Below are positions 34,641-44,065 of a stretch of 51,513 bases of DNA, piece by piece. Made by a program: the position numbers and the translations under genes. The notes under the pieces were generated by a model. That model was not told where the DNA came from, ran no database searches, and saw only the letters and a list, made by a program, of their open reading frames with translations. This DNA comes from Bacillus sp. AFS055030 (GTDB lineage: Bacteria; Bacillota; Bacilli; Bacillales; Bacillaceae_G): assembly GCF_002574545.1 (NCBI RefSeq), contig NZ_NUGT01000023.1, positions 1 to 51,513 on the forward strand, given 5' to 3'. How positions within the stretch are numbered: the stretch's first letter is position 1; each line of letters starts with the position of its first letter.

Positions 34641-35588
34641 ATGGGCACAGAATTAGCTACATTTGCTGGTGGATGTTTTTGGTGTATGGTAAAACCATTT
34701 GATCAACAGGACGGAATTATAAAAGTTGTTTCAGGCTATACAGGTGGGGATAAAGAAAATCCAACATACGAAGAAGTATGCACTCATTTAACGGGTCATT
34801 ATGAAGCTGTTCAAATTACATTTGATCCAGAAGTCTATCCGTATGAGAAGCTATTGGACTTATTTTGGCAACAAATTGACCCGACAGATGAAGGTGGGCA
34901 ATTTAATGATCGAGGTAGTTCATACAAAACGGCAATTTTTTATCATAATGAAAATCAAAAAGAACAAGCTCTAGCTTCAAAAGATAAACTAGAGAAAAGT
35001 GGTGTTTTCAAGAAACCAATTGTAACTGAAATTTTACCTGCAAAACCATTTTATGAAGCAGAAGAATATCATCAGCATTATTATAAAAAGCACCCAGTTC
35101 GTTACCAGCTTTACTTTAAAGGGTCTGGTCGTCAAAAATTTATAAAGGAACACTGGAAAACGGGCCAAGAGGAGTTAAAGAAAAAACTTACACCAATTCA
35201 GTATGCTGTTACGCAGGAAGATGCAACTGAACCACCATTTAGAAATGAGTTCTGGAATCATAAAGAAAAAGGAATTTATGTTGATATTGTATCAGGACTC
35301 CCTTTGTTTAGTTCATTAGACAAGTTTGATTCAGGTTGTGGATGGCCAAGTTTTACAAAACCGATTTTAAAAGGTGAAATTGAAGAGAAGAAGGACTATA
35401 GCCATGGGATGTTGCGTATTGAAGTGAGAAGTGCGGAAGCTGACTCACATCTTGGGCATGTTTTTGATGATGGACCAGGACCTGATGGCCTTCGCTACTG
35501 CATAAACTCTGCAGCTTTAAGATTTGTCCCATATGAAAAAATGGATGAAGAGGGTTATGGTAATTATAAGAGTATCTTTCTTAAATAG
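34641..35588 (+). CDS. msrAB: bifunctional methionine sulfoxide reductase MsrA/MsrB
   Basis: Repairs both stereoisomers of methionine sulfoxide in proteins. The MsrA half (1-155) has the catalytic GGCFWC with Cys12; the MsrB half (about 170-315) has [21 protein letters not shown] split near 220-240, [12 protein letters not shown] and the catalytic Cys287 in RYCINSAAL. The CxxC zinc pairs found in many MsrB enzymes are absent. ATG at 34641 follows AGGAGG; 315 residues. B. subtilis has separate msrA and msrB, so the fusion is notable though known elsewhere in Firmicutes. Confidence 0.96.
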   Translation: MGTELATFAGGCFWCMVKPFDQQDGIIKVVSGYTGGDKENPTYEEVCTHLTGHYEAVQITFDPEVYPYEKLLDLFWQQIDPTDEGGQFNDRGSSYKTAIFYHNENQKEQALASKDKLEKSGVFKKPIVTEILPAKPFYEAEEYHQHYYKKHPVRYQLYFKGSGRQKFIKEHWKTGQEELKKKLTPIQYAVTQEDATEPPFRNEFWNHKEKGIYVDIVSGLPLFSSLDKFDSGCGWPSFTKPILKGEIEEKKDYSHGMLRIEVRSAEADSHLGHVFDDGPGPDGLRYCINSAALRFVPYEKMDEEGYGNYKSIFLK

Positions 35589-35630
35589 TCTCTAAGGATA
35601 TTTTTCATCTAATTGAAATAATTAAAATTA

Positions 35631-35662
35631 AACCGAGATGTTTATTCGTCTCGGTTTTTTTA
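35631..35662 (+). terminator. terminator after msrAB
   Basis: 10-bp stem AACCGAGATG/CGTCTCGGTT with one G-U pair, then six Ts. Confidence 0.92.
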
Positions 35663-35786
35663 TTTGCTTATTAGTAGGGGGTATTTATCTAACATCAACA
35701 TAAGTTATAAAATATTGTCCTAAATATTTCTAAAAAGTTTTCTGAAAATATTTACAATTGAGAAATAAGTGTGTTAATATAAAAGT

Positions 35787-35806
35787 GTCACAAAGTTGTC
35801 ACAAAT
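35787..35806 (+). promoter_or_regulatory. 11-bp-spaced direct repeat GTCACAAA
   Basis: GTCACAAA occurs at 35787 and 35798, exactly one helical turn apart, about 50 bases before the small membrane protein gene and just after an AT-rich promoter-like region. Looks like a tandem response-regulator site; the regulator is unknown. Confidence 0.4.
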
Positions 35807-35852
35807 TGGGTATTGCAATTCGCAAAAAAGCCGAAACGGGAGGTTAATCATT

Positions 35853-36080
35853 ATGAAGCGCACTGATTATGAAATCGTTGAAACATATACTCAATATTCT
35901 GGTATTGCCTTTTTTATTGGTCTTATTCTTTTTTTACTATATTTCACTGGAAGCGGTTTCTTACATACTGGCGTTAGCCTAACAGTGAGCATAGTATTGA
36001 TGGGCTCTTGTTCAACCTTATTTCTATTAGGTACTTTTTTGGGATTGATGTTTTCAGTCTCTACTAAAGAACAAGTTTAA
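35853..36080 (+). CDS. small two-helix membrane protein, unknown function
   Basis: 75 residues starting MKRTDYEIVETYTQY, then two hydrophobic helices (about 16-34 and 41-68) separated by GSGFLHTGVS. GGGAGG precedes the ATG by 9 bases; the frame extends 19 codons upstream without support. I do not recognise the family. A terminator follows, so it is monocistronic, and an 11-bp direct repeat lies before it. Confidence 0.7.
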   Translation: MKRTDYEIVETYTQYSGIAFFIGLILFLLYFTGSGFLHTGVSLTVSIVLMGSCSTLFLLGTFLGLMFSVSTKEQV

Positions 36081-36096
36081 AAGTTAAAAAAAGAGT

Positions 36097-36138
36097 GGGT
36101 GTTCAATTGGCAAAAAGTCAATTTGAACGCCCTTTTGT
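36097..36138 (+). terminator. terminator after the small membrane protein gene
   Basis: 10-bp stem GGGTGTTCAA/TTGAACGCCC with one G-U pair, extended inner pairing TTG/CAA, T-rich tail. Confidence 0.87.
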
Positions 36139-36248
36139 TTTGTGTAACATATTTTACCAGAACTGTGTATAAAGTAATCTGTAACTTAAAATTCTTCCGA
36201 TACGATTTAAATAAGGAAGTTTTGATGCACTAGGAGGTGTCGCTTAGG

Positions 36249-37520
36249 ATGAATTTTTATAAAAAGTTAAAAGGTATGGATCGTAATGTGTGGATTCGAG
36301 TGATAGGAGAAACAATTACGAGTAGTGCGATGATGATGCTTATGCCATTTTTTGCTCTCTATCTAGAAGGAAAAGTTGATTCAATGCTAAAGGTTGGATT
36401 TATTATGTCAATTTCACCTATCGCATCGTTATTTGGTTCGATGGTAGGTGGTAGACTCGCTGATTTATATGGTCGAAAACGTATGATGGTTTTTTCGACC
36501 CTTGGAACATCGCTTATTTTAGTATCCTTTGCTTTAGTAGAAGGCTATATGGCATTTTTAATTTTATCGATTTTACTAGGTATTAGTAACTCATTCTTTA
36601 GTCCAGCAGCTTCTGCAATGGTGGCTGATGTAACTGAACCAGAAGAAAGAACTGAAGCGTATGGATTATTAAGGGTTGGAAGTAATGTAGGTACTGTGGT
36701 CGGTCCGTTATTAGGAAGTTCGGTTGTTTACTTTTCTAAGGATAGTTTATTTTATATTGCAGCAATCACTTTAGGACTTTATAGCATTGCGCAATTAATT
36801 CTATTAAAAGAAACACTTCCTGTAGATAAAAATGTTAAAGAAAAGAAAGAAGAAACAAAAATACCTTTTAAACAAGTTATGAAAATCATTAGTTCAGATA
36901 AATTATTACTTTTTTACGTAGCAACAGGTGTGATTATTTCAATGGGTTTCTCACAAATTGAGGGGATGCTACCTCTTTATTTTAAACAAAGCTTTCAATC
37001 GCATTTTGGTGTGTGGAATCCTTATCCATTTTTAATGTCGCTAAATGGATTGTTAGTTGTTCTTTTGCAATTTCCAATTTCAAGTTATTTATCGAATCGT
37101 TCAATTGGAAAAACGATGTTTTATGGAACAATCTTATTTGGCTTAGGCATTTTATCAATCGGTTTTGCACCTCCATTATTCATATCAATAGGATTAGGGA
37201 AATGGATGATTCTTTTTTTCTTAGCAATGATCTTCATATACTACACATTTGGGGAAATGGTCATGTCGCCAGTTCAAATGACATTTGTGGCAAATATTGC
37301 ACCTGAAGATTTAAGAGCGACCTATATGGCGGTTGGTAGCATGAAATGGACGATAGGTGGATTTCTTGGACCTTTACTTGGGGGCTTTTTATTCGATTTA
37401 AAATTAGGGATATGGCTATTTATCATTCTAGGAACAGGAGTTGTACTTTCAGGTATAATGTATCGCTCGCTTGATGAAAAAGTAGCAATCAGAGAAAATC
37501 AACAGGGTATCGCGCAATAG
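36249..37520 (+). CDS. MFS transporter (YttB-like multidrug efflux family)
   Basis: 423-residue, twelve-helix exporter. Motif A appears as GGRLADLYGRKRMM after helix 2, and VGTVVGPLLGSSV in helix 5 marks a proton antiporter. Start at ATG 36249, 8 bases after AGGAGGTG; the GTG at 36237 lies in that site. Loops are short and the N-terminus begins MNFYKKLKGMDRNVWIRV, as in the YttB-type DHA1 group. Substrate unknown. Alone on its transcript. Confidence 0.9.
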   Translation: MNFYKKLKGMDRNVWIRVIGETITSSAMMMLMPFFALYLEGKVDSMLKVGFIMSISPIASLFGSMVGGRLADLYGRKRMMVFSTLGTSLILVSFALVEGYMAFLILSILLGISNSFFSPAASAMVADVTEPEERTEAYGLLRVGSNVGTVVGPLLGSSVVYFSKDSLFYIAAITLGLYSIAQLILLKETLPVDKNVKEKKEETKIPFKQVMKIISSDKLLLFYVATGVIISMGFSQIEGMLPLYFKQSFQSHFGVWNPYPFLMSLNGLLVVLLQFPISSYLSNRSIGKTMFYGTILFGLGILSIGFAPPLFISIGLGKWMILFFLAMIFIYYTFGEMVMSPVQMTFVANIAPEDLRATYMAVGSMKWTIGGFLGPLLGGFLFDLKLGIWLFIILGTGVVLSGIMYRSLDEKVAIRENQQGIAQ

Positions 37521-37528
37521 TTCCAAAG

Positions 37529-37572
37529 GCACTCACTTTGATTGCTTAGTCAAAGGAACAGTGCTTTTTACT
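37529..37572 (+). terminator. terminator after the MFS gene
   Basis: Two nested pairings: outer GGCACT/AGTGCT-like arms and inner CTTTGAT/GTCAAAG, followed by five Ts. Confidence 0.7.
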
Positions 37573-37688
37573 CTAATAGACAAAGTATAGTTCAAGTAGA
37601 GCTATGCTTTTTTTTAGTTGTAATGAAATCACAAAACAGATATCATTGCATATGTTGTAAAGAAATATAGGTTTCTACCCATAAAAGC

Positions 37689-37717
37689 TTATACACATTT
37701 GTATAAAGTGGTACAAT
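37689..37717 (+). promoter_or_regulatory. promoter of ddl
   Basis: TTATAC, 17 bases, TACAAT with a TGG extension directly before the -10. Confidence 0.6.
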
Positions 37718-37748
37718 AGGGAGAGCAAAAAATAGTAGGGGGAACATC

Positions 37749-38846
37749 ATGAAGATTAAGTTAGGATTATTATATGGCGGTAAATCTGCGGAACACAAAG
37801 TATCATTACAAACAGCTTTTGCCGTTATTTCTGCTTTAGATCACACAAAATTTGATGTGTATCCAATTTATATAACAGAACAAGGCGAATGGTTACAAGG
37901 GAAACAAATTGAGGGGAAAGTAGAAAGTGTTGCAGCTTTAAAATTCTCAAATGAAGATCAACATGTAAATGAAATCGCTCCTGTTGCGTTAACTTCATCA
38001 ATTATTCCTGCTGCTTCAAATCAAGATTCAACTGGCCCAGTTGATGTTATTTTCCCATTATTACATGGACCAAATGGTGAAGATGGAACAGTTCAAGGTT
38101 TACTTGAGCTATTAAATATTCCTTATGTAGGAAATGGTGTATTAGCTTCAGCGGCTGGGATGGATAAAGTAATTATGAAAAACTTGTTTGCTCAAGCTGG
38201 AATTCCTCAAGCTAAATATGTACATTTCTTAAAATCAGAGTGGAAATCAAATGCAGAATCCTGCTATGTAATGGTTGAGAAAGAATTAGGTTATCCTGTA
38301 TTTGTTAAACCTGCAAACTTAGGTTCAAGCGTTGGTATTACAAAAGCTAAGAATCGTGAAGCACTAATAGCTTCGTTTGAAGAAGCATTCCAATTTGACC
38401 GTAAAATCATCATTGAAGAAAACATTGTTGGACGTGAAATTGAAATTGCTGTATTAGGTAATGATCAAGTTAAATGTTCTGTTGTTGGCGAAATCAAACC
38501 GTCAGTTGAATTCTATGATTATACTGCAAAATATGAGAGTGGCGACACTGGTTTAATTATCCCAGCTCCTGTAGAAACAGAAACATATGAAAAAATTAAG
38601 CATTATGCAGAACTTGCTTTCAAAGCAATCGATGGCTCAGGCTTAACTCGTGCTGATTTCTTTGTAACTGAAGATGGTGGCGTATTAATGAATGAAGTTA
38701 ATACAATGCCTGGATTCACTCCGTTCAGTATGTATCCTCAATTATGGCAGGCAACTGGATTAACATATCCAAAATTAATTGAAAAATTAATAGACCTAGC
38801 AATTGAACGTTACGAGCAAAAACAACAAATTAAATATAATATTTAA
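37749..38846 (+). CDS. ddl: D-alanine-D-alanine ligase
   Basis: Joins two D-alanines with ATP to the dipeptide that ends the peptidoglycan stem. ATP-grasp enzyme of 365 residues: [17 protein letters not shown] at the start, [41 protein letters not shown] and [17 protein letters not shown] for metal and D-Ala binding. GTAGGGGG precedes the ATG. Next to murF, whose enzyme uses the dipeptide. Product of alr, 7 kb on, supplies D-alanine. Confidence 0.97.
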   Translation: MKIKLGLLYGGKSAEHKVSLQTAFAVISALDHTKFDVYPIYITEQGEWLQGKQIEGKVESVAALKFSNEDQHVNEIAPVALTSSIIPAASNQDSTGPVDVIFPLLHGPNGEDGTVQGLLELLNIPYVGNGVLASAAGMDKVIMKNLFAQAGIPQAKYVHFLKSEWKSNAESCYVMVEKELGYPVFVKPANLGSSVGITKAKNREALIASFEEAFQFDRKIIIEENIVGREIEIAVLGNDQVKCSVVGEIKPSVEFYDYTAKYESGDTGLIIPAPVETETYEKIKHYAELAFKAIDGSGLTRADFFVTEDGGVLMNEVNTMPGFTPFSMYPQLWQATGLTYPKLIEKLIDLAIERYEQKQQIKYNI

Positions 38847-38851
38847 CAATT

Positions 38852-38883
38852 GAAAACACTATTCATGATTGAATAGTGTTTTC
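38852..38883 (+). terminator. terminator-like hairpin between ddl and murF
   Basis: Perfect 14-bp stem GAAAACACTATTCA/TGAATAGTGTTTTC with a 4-base loop. The T run is inside the stem, so termination may be partial, and murF may depend on readthrough. Confidence 0.65.
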
Positions 38884-38925
38884 ATGTGAATAAAAGAAAA
38901 ATGGTTAGAAGAGGAGTTGGTGACA

Positions 38926-40308
38926 ATGTCAATCATACGTACTTTATCTCAAATTGTTAATATGATCCCTGGTAGCCAATTACAAGGTGAAGATTTAACA
39001 ATCAAAGGAGTTTCAACAGACTCTCGTGTAGATTTAAATGGGAAATTATTTATACCGCTGATCGGTGAAAAATTCGATGCACATCAATTTTTACCTCAAG
39101 CAATTGAAAATGGTGCAAGCGCAGTACTTTGTTCTAGAAAGTTTTCAAATATACCAACAAACACGTCTGTCATCTTAGTTGACGATACGTTAGAAGCTTT
39201 ACAGAAACTATCTAAATCATATTTACGTGAGTGGAATGGAAAAATAGTTGGTATTACAGGAAGTAATGGGAAAACATCGACAAAAGACATTTTAACTAGC
39301 ATTCTTTCAGCAAAATATAAAGTACATAAAACACAAGGGAACTTTAATAATCATATCGGACTTCCGTTAACAGTATTAGCGATGGAAGAAGATACAGAGG
39401 TCGCTGTCTTAGAAATGGGTATGAGCAATTTTGGAGAAATTGAATTTCTATCTAATTTAGCTGAGCCTGATGCAGCAATCATTACAAACATCGGTGAGTC
39501 TCATATGCAGGAACTAGGCTCAAGAGCTGGTATCGCAAAGGCGAAGCTTGAGATCGCTAGCGGGCTATCTAAAAATGGATTACTTGTCATTAATGGTGAT
39601 GAACCACTATTAATCGAAGGTACAAAAGACAAAAATTTAATCTATACAATTGAAACTTTTGGTTTTAGTGAAAGTAATGATGTTTATCCAACATTTATTG
39701 AAATGAATGAATCTGGTAGTGAATTTGAAATAAATAAAGCTAAGGATGTCCGTTTCAAATTGGGCGTACTAGGCAAACATAATATTAGTAATACATTAGC
39801 AGCTATTGCAGTTGCGAGAAAGTTTTCGTTAACATGGGATGAAATTAGTTCGGGTATGCAGAATTTAGAAATGACTAAAATGCGCATGGAACTATTAAAG
39901 AATGAAAATGGAATAACAATTATTAATGATGCCTATAATGCAAGTGTTACATCTATGAAAGCGGCTCTTTTATTTGCTTCAGAACTAAAGGGTTATCATC
40001 GAAAATTTGTTGTATTTGGCGACATGTTAGAATTAGGTGATCAAGAAATTGCTTTTCACGAAGAAATTGGAGAAGAAGTTGTAAATCTTCATTTCGATTT
40101 TCTTTATACTTTTGGACCATTAAGTAAATTTGCAGCAACGTCAGCTTTTGAAAAAATGGACTCTTCAAGAGTAAAAAGCTTCGAAGATAAAAATAAGTTA
40201 ATTGAAGATTTATTACAACAAGTTCAACCAAATGACCTAGTATTAGTTAAAGCTTCTAGGGGAATGAAATTAGAAGAAGTAGTAAATGCGTTAGTAAATC
40301 AGGGGTAA
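38926..40308 (+). CDS. murF: UDP-MurNAc-tripeptide--D-Ala-D-Ala ligase MurF
   Basis: Adds D-Ala-D-Ala to UDP-MurNAc-tripeptide, the last cytoplasmic stem step. 460 residues: N-terminal UDP-binding domain (VSTDSRVDLNGKLFIPL), central P-loop GITGSNGKTSTKD, KTQGNFNNHIGLPLT, EMGMSNFGEI and a C-terminal domain with NDAYNASVTSMKAAL and GDMLELG. ATG at 38926 lies 9 bases after GAGGAG. Follows ddl as in other bacilli. Confidence 0.97.
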   Translation: MSIIRTLSQIVNMIPGSQLQGEDLTIKGVSTDSRVDLNGKLFIPLIGEKFDAHQFLPQAIENGASAVLCSRKFSNIPTNTSVILVDDTLEALQKLSKSYLREWNGKIVGITGSNGKTSTKDILTSILSAKYKVHKTQGNFNNHIGLPLTVLAMEEDTEVAVLEMGMSNFGEIEFLSNLAEPDAAIITNIGESHMQELGSRAGIAKAKLEIASGLSKNGLLVINGDEPLLIEGTKDKNLIYTIETFGFSESNDVYPTFIEMNESGSEFEINKAKDVRFKLGVLGKHNISNTLAAIAVARKFSLTWDEISSGMQNLEMTKMRMELLKNENGITIINDAYNASVTSMKAALLFASELKGYHRKFVVFGDMLELGDQEIAFHEEIGEEVVNLHFDFLYTFGPLSKFAATSAFEKMDSSRVKSFEDKNKLIEDLLQQVQPNDLVLVKASRGMKLEEVVNALVNQG

Positions 40309-40335
40309 TCATATAATCTAGGGAGTTGAAAACAA

Positions 40336-40376
40336 GGGAAATAGGAATAAAGATTCTCCTTATTCCCTTAGTTTTG
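40336..40376 (+). terminator. possible terminator after murF
   Basis: Imperfect stem GGGAAATAGG/CCTTATTCCC (two mismatches) followed by TTAGTTTT. Confidence 0.45.
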
Positions 40377-40559
40377 CTCTTTGTTTGTTGCGTCCCTGAA
40401 ATATACGAAGTGAAAACTTTATACGCGTAATTTAACATATGAAAACTGTTCGTAATAAAAGGGGTTAAGAAGGCTCTAAATATGATTTTATGGCGAATTT
40501 AACGTTAATAAAAGGGCAAAATATTGACTGGAAACCAAATTGTTAGAATATAACTTCAT

Positions 40560-40588
40560 TTGCTTTTTAGTTAGAATGTCCGTATAAT
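40560..40588 (+). promoter_or_regulatory. SigA promoter of cshA
   Basis: TTGCTT, 17 bases, perfect TATAAT. Leaves a 5' leader of about 130 bases, a length often seen on cold-responsive helicase mRNAs. The 40309-40559 stretch shows only the weak murF terminator. Confidence 0.75.
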
Positions 40589-40727
40589 GGGTAGATATTG
40601 TTTCCTTTTCATGATACTTCGGACTATTGTTTTCCACTAAAAACGAACCTTCCATATGAACAGTCACGAAACATATAATTTTTTAAATTTTTATAGATCA
40701 ATTGAGATACAAAGGAGATTAACCAAA

Positions 40728-42269
40728 TTGACAACATTTCAAGAATTAGGATTAAGTAGTAAGATCCTGTTTGCGATTGAAAAATTAGGCTTCGAGGAAG
40801 CTACTCCAATTCAAGCGCAGACTATTCCATTAGCAAAACAAGGCCATGATGTAATTGGTCAAGCGCAAACTGGTACTGGTAAAACTGCCGCTTTTGGTAT
40901 TCCATTACTAGAAAAAATTGATGTAGATAGTAACGATGTTCAAGGACTTGTTATCGCACCTACACGTGAGTTAGCTATTCAAGTTGGTGAAGAATTACAC
41001 AAAATTGGTATGAATAAAGGTGTAAAAATCCTTCCAATATACGGTGGACAAGATATTAATCGTCAAATGCGTTCATTAAAAAAATTCCCACATATTATTG
41101 TTGGAACTCCTGGTCGTATTCAAGACCATATTAACCGCCGTACAATTCGCCTAAACAATGTAAATACAGTTGTTTTAGATGAAGCAGATGAAATGTTAAA
41201 CATGGGATTCATTGAAGATATTGAAGCAATCCTAAAAGAAGTTCCAGAAAATAAACAAACACTTCTTTTCTCTGCAACAATGCCTGACCCAATTCGTCGT
41301 ATTGCAGAAACTTTCATGACAAATCCACAAATCGTTAAAGTAAAAGCAAAAGAAGTTACAATGCCAAACATTGAACAACATTTTATTGAAGTTCAAGAAA
41401 AGAAAAAATTTGACGTTTTAACACGTTTATTAGATATTCAAACACCAGAATTAGCTATTATTTTCGGTCGTACAAAACGTCGTGTTGATGAATTATCTGA
41501 AGCATTAAATCTACGTGGTTATGCTGCTGAAGGTATTCATGGTGATTTATCACAAGCAAAGCGTGAACAAGTACTTCGTAAATTCAAAAATGGTTCAATC
41601 GACGTATTAGTAGCAACAGATGTAGCTGCTCGTGGATTAGATATTTCTGGCGTTACACATGTATATAACTTTGATATTCCTCAAGATCCTGAAAGCTATG
41701 TACACCGTATCGGTCGTACAGGTCGTGCAGGTAAATCAGGTATTGCAATGTTATTCATCACTCCACGTGAGTTCGGTCAATTAAAAAATATTGAGCGTAC
41801 AACAAAAAAACGTATGGAGCGTATGACTGCACCGACATTAGATGAAGCAATTGAAAGCCAACAACGCATTATTGCTGAAAAATTAGCTTCAACTATGGAA
41901 AGTGATAACTTAGCGTTCTACAAACGTATTGCTGAAGAATTACTAGAAGAGCATGATTCAGTAAACGTAGTAGCTGCTGCATTAAAAATGTTAACAAAAG
42001 AACCAAATGAAACTCCAATTCGCCTAACTGATGAGCCACCTATGGTTTCAAAACGTGATCGTGGCGGACGTGGTGGAAACGGCGGCGGTTACCGTCGTGG
42101 TGAAAACAGACGTGGCGGTGGCGAAGGCCGTCGTGGAGATGGACGTCGCGGTGATGGACGTCGTGGAGATCGCGACAACCGCGGAGGAAACTTCCGTAAC
42201 AAACGTAGTGAAGGTTCTCGCGATGGTAATCGTGGCGGACAACGTAGACATCAAGATAGCAACAAATAA
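40728..42269 (+). CDS. cshA: DEAD-box ATP-dependent RNA helicase CshA
   Basis: Unwinds RNA in ribosome assembly and in the RNA degradosome, important in the cold. 513 residues: Q motif [21 protein letters not shown] at 46-53, PTRELA, TPGR, DEAD at 151-154, SAT, RGLDI and HRIGRTGR, then a long Arg/Gly-rich tail (about 440-513) with repeated RRGDG units that binds RNA. Start is TTG 40728, 9 bases after AAGGAGA and at the family start (TTFQELGLS); the ORF runs 24 codons further upstream. Base composition is GC-rich in the RGG tail only. Confidence 0.97.
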   Translation: MTTFQELGLSSKILFAIEKLGFEEATPIQAQTIPLAKQGHDVIGQAQTGTGKTAAFGIPLLEKIDVDSNDVQGLVIAPTRELAIQVGEELHKIGMNKGVKILPIYGGQDINRQMRSLKKFPHIIVGTPGRIQDHINRRTIRLNNVNTVVLDEADEMLNMGFIEDIEAILKEVPENKQTLLFSATMPDPIRRIAETFMTNPQIVKVKAKEVTMPNIEQHFIEVQEKKKFDVLTRLLDIQTPELAIIFGRTKRRVDELSEALNLRGYAAEGIHGDLSQAKREQVLRKFKNGSIDVLVATDVAARGLDISGVTHVYNFDIPQDPESYVHRIGRTGRAGKSGIAMLFITPREFGQLKNIERTTKKRMERMTAPTLDEAIESQQRIIAEKLASTMESDNLAFYKRIAEELLEEHDSVNVVAAALKMLTKEPNETPIRLTDEPPMVSKRDRGGRGGNGGGYRRGENRRGGGEGRRGDGRRGDGRRGDRDNRGGNFRNKRSEGSRDGNRGGQRRHQDSNK

Positions 42270-42277
42270 GATAATTC

Positions 42278-42314
42278 AAGGTACATGGAATAATAATCCA
42301 TGTACCTTTTTTAA
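42278..42314 (+). terminator. terminator after cshA
   Basis: Perfect 12-bp stem AAGGTACATGGA/TCCATGTACCTT, 7-base loop, T tail. Confidence 0.93.
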
Positions 42315-42380
42315 TGCAAACTGTGTGAATTTTGACAGATTCCATACACTAACTAAAAACGTATGAGAGTTGGAATAAAT

Positions 42381-43346
42381 ATGTTGGTTAGACTTGGATA
42401 TGTCGCAATGAGTATGAATTTACAAAACGCCTCTCCCTCAAAGACAATGACGGTTGCTCAATTTTTAAAACAAAAAGATAAAGATGCGGCTATTCGTAAG
42501 CTAGAGCAAATTGCTAATACAAATATTAATAACTCCTTAAGACTACTTAAGCACAATAAGGCACATGATATATCTTTTTTTCGCCTAAGTAGTAAATTAA
42601 TTCCATTAGCTAACCATGAAGAAGTAGCGGATTGGAATTACATAAAGCCTTTAAAGGAAAGTTTACTTGAGTTGGGTAAATTTGCGATTGCAAATGAAAT
42701 GAGGATTGATTTTCATCCGGATCATTTCGTAATCTTAAATTCAACTAATGAAGAGTTATTAAAATCATCTGTAAAAACCTTAAAAATGCATTATCAGCTT
42801 TTAAAAGCGATGAAGATTAATACAGAACAACGATGTGTACTCCATATTGGTGGAGGGTATGATGATAAGGAAAAATCACTGGAACAATTAATAGAGAATT
42901 TTAGCCTTGTTCCAGCGCAAATTCAAAAAATGCTAATGTTTGAAAATGATGATACAACCTTTACGTTTGATGAAACATTATTTGCCTGTGAAAAATTAGG
43001 AGTTCCACTTGTATTTGACTATCATCATCATCTAGTTAATCATACGAATGATGACTGGATAAAAAATTGGAGTTATGCGGTCGATACTTGGAAAGCTTCG
43101 AGCTTACCGATGAAAATGCATATATCTAGTCCTAGAGATGAGAAAGACAAACGAGCTCATGCTGATTTTGTCGACCCTAACATGTTTATAACATTTTTAA
43201 ATGATATTTATGGCTCGGTTAGGCAAATTGATTGTATGATTGAAGCAAAACAAAAAGATAATGCACTATTTCAATTAATGGATGATTTGAAAGCTCATCC
43301 GTCTATTGAGATTATTAATGATTCAAGCTTTTATTTTAAACCGTAG
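42381..43346 (+). CDS. uvsE: UV DNA damage endonuclease UvsE
   Basis: Nicks DNA 5' to UV photoproducts, an alternative excision repair route found in spore formers. TIM-barrel fold, 321 residues: VRLGYVAMSMNLQNASPSKTMT at the start, LRLLKHNKAHDI, FRLSSKLIPL, FHPDHF, LHIGGGYDDK, LMFENDDTTF, VFDYHHHLVNH and MHISSPRDEKDKRAHADFV supply the three-metal site. ATG 42381 matches the family N-terminus; an ATG six codons earlier (42363) has no binding site. In B. subtilis ydbS-ydbT-ydcA occupy this place. Confidence 0.95.
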   Translation: MLVRLGYVAMSMNLQNASPSKTMTVAQFLKQKDKDAAIRKLEQIANTNINNSLRLLKHNKAHDISFFRLSSKLIPLANHEEVADWNYIKPLKESLLELGKFAIANEMRIDFHPDHFVILNSTNEELLKSSVKTLKMHYQLLKAMKINTEQRCVLHIGGGYDDKEKSLEQLIENFSLVPAQIQKMLMFENDDTTFTFDETLFACEKLGVPLVFDYHHHLVNHTNDDWIKNWSYAVDTWKASSLPMKMHISSPRDEKDKRAHADFVDPNMFITFLNDIYGSVRQIDCMIEAKQKDNALFQLMDDLKAHPSIEIINDSSFYFKP

Positions 43347-43372
43347 TACTTGAAAGTTAGGGTGAGGAAAAT

Positions 43373-43726
43373 ATGATCGTAGGTATTGGATTAGATTTAG
43401 TAGAAATTGAACGAATGAAAGAAATAATAAGCTCACAGCCAAGGTTTGCGAAAAGAATTTTAACAGAAGCAGAATATGAAATATACGAAAACCTATCAGA
43501 ACGAAGAAAACTAGAATTTTTATCAGGAAGATTCGCCGCAAAAGAAGCTTGTTCTAAAGCTTTTGGTACCGGTATTGGGAAGGAATTAGGGTTTCATGAT
43601 ATTGAAATCTTAAATGATGAAAAAGGTAAGCCTGTTTTAACCGTTGATTTGCCGTTTATACCGTTTTTATCAATTACGCATACTGAACATTACGCGGCTG
43701 CTCAAGTTGTCTTACAGCAGGTATAA
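43373..43726 (+). CDS. acpS: holo-[acyl-carrier-protein] synthase
   Basis: Moves 4'-phosphopantetheine from CoA to acyl carrier protein, needed for fatty acid synthesis. 117 residues, family length: IGLDLVEIERM with Asp8, then FAAKEACSKAFGTGIG with the metal-binding Glu, and SITHTEHYAAAQVVL at the end. GTGAGGA precedes the ATG. Starts 26 bases after uvsE; likely the same transcript. Confidence 0.96.
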   Translation: MIVGIGLDLVEIERMKEIISSQPRFAKRILTEAEYEIYENLSERRKLEFLSGRFAAKEACSKAFGTGIGKELGFHDIEILNDEKGKPVLTVDLPFIPFLSITHTEHYAAAQVVLQQV

Positions 43727-43736
43727 CACACTTTTA

Positions 43737-43768
43737 AAAGTCACTCGTTTGAGTGGCTTTACTTTTTT
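43737..43768 (+). terminator. terminator after acpS
   Basis: 10-bp stem AAAGTCACTC/GAGTGGCTTT with one G-U pair, GTTT loop, then ACTTTTTT. Confidence 0.85.
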
Positions 43769-43893
43769 GTACCGACCAAATTGCTAATTTTAAGGATTTT
43801 TAATATAAGTACCTGCACCATTGTCCTCACTTACAGCCCTCTGCAATCATAAAATCTTCTTAAATTTTTTAATTTAGCTTGTCATGCTAGTCT

Positions 43894-43922
43894 GCATATT
43901 TTAAAGCTTGACCTCATATAGT
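43894..43922 (+). promoter_or_regulatory. SigE-type sporulation promoter of ydcC
   Basis: GCATATT (43894-43900), 14 bases, CATATAGT (43915-43922). Against the SigE consensus KMATATT-N14/15-CATACANT all seven -35 bases and seven of eight -10 bases match. It lies 144 bases before ydcC, which in B. subtilis is a mother-cell (SigE) gene. An inverted repeat CCTCATA/TATGAGG (43912-43931) overlaps the -10. The rest of 43769-44065 contains an ATGAATAAA/TTTATTCAT inverted repeat but no gene. Confidence 0.7.
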
Positions 43923-44065
43923 TCTATGAGGATATGAGAAGCAAGGTTGCAACGTGCATGAATAAATCTAGATTTTACTTCTAAGCTACTCGCGCACATT
44001 TATTCATAAGCCTTTGCATAAAATTCTCTTTTTTACAATTTAAGAGGAATAAAGGAGCTGGGGAG

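Noticed and set aside
42031-42366. Repeat-rich ORFs on both strands over the end of cshA
   Set aside because: Shadows of the Arg/Gly repeat codons of the CshA tail.
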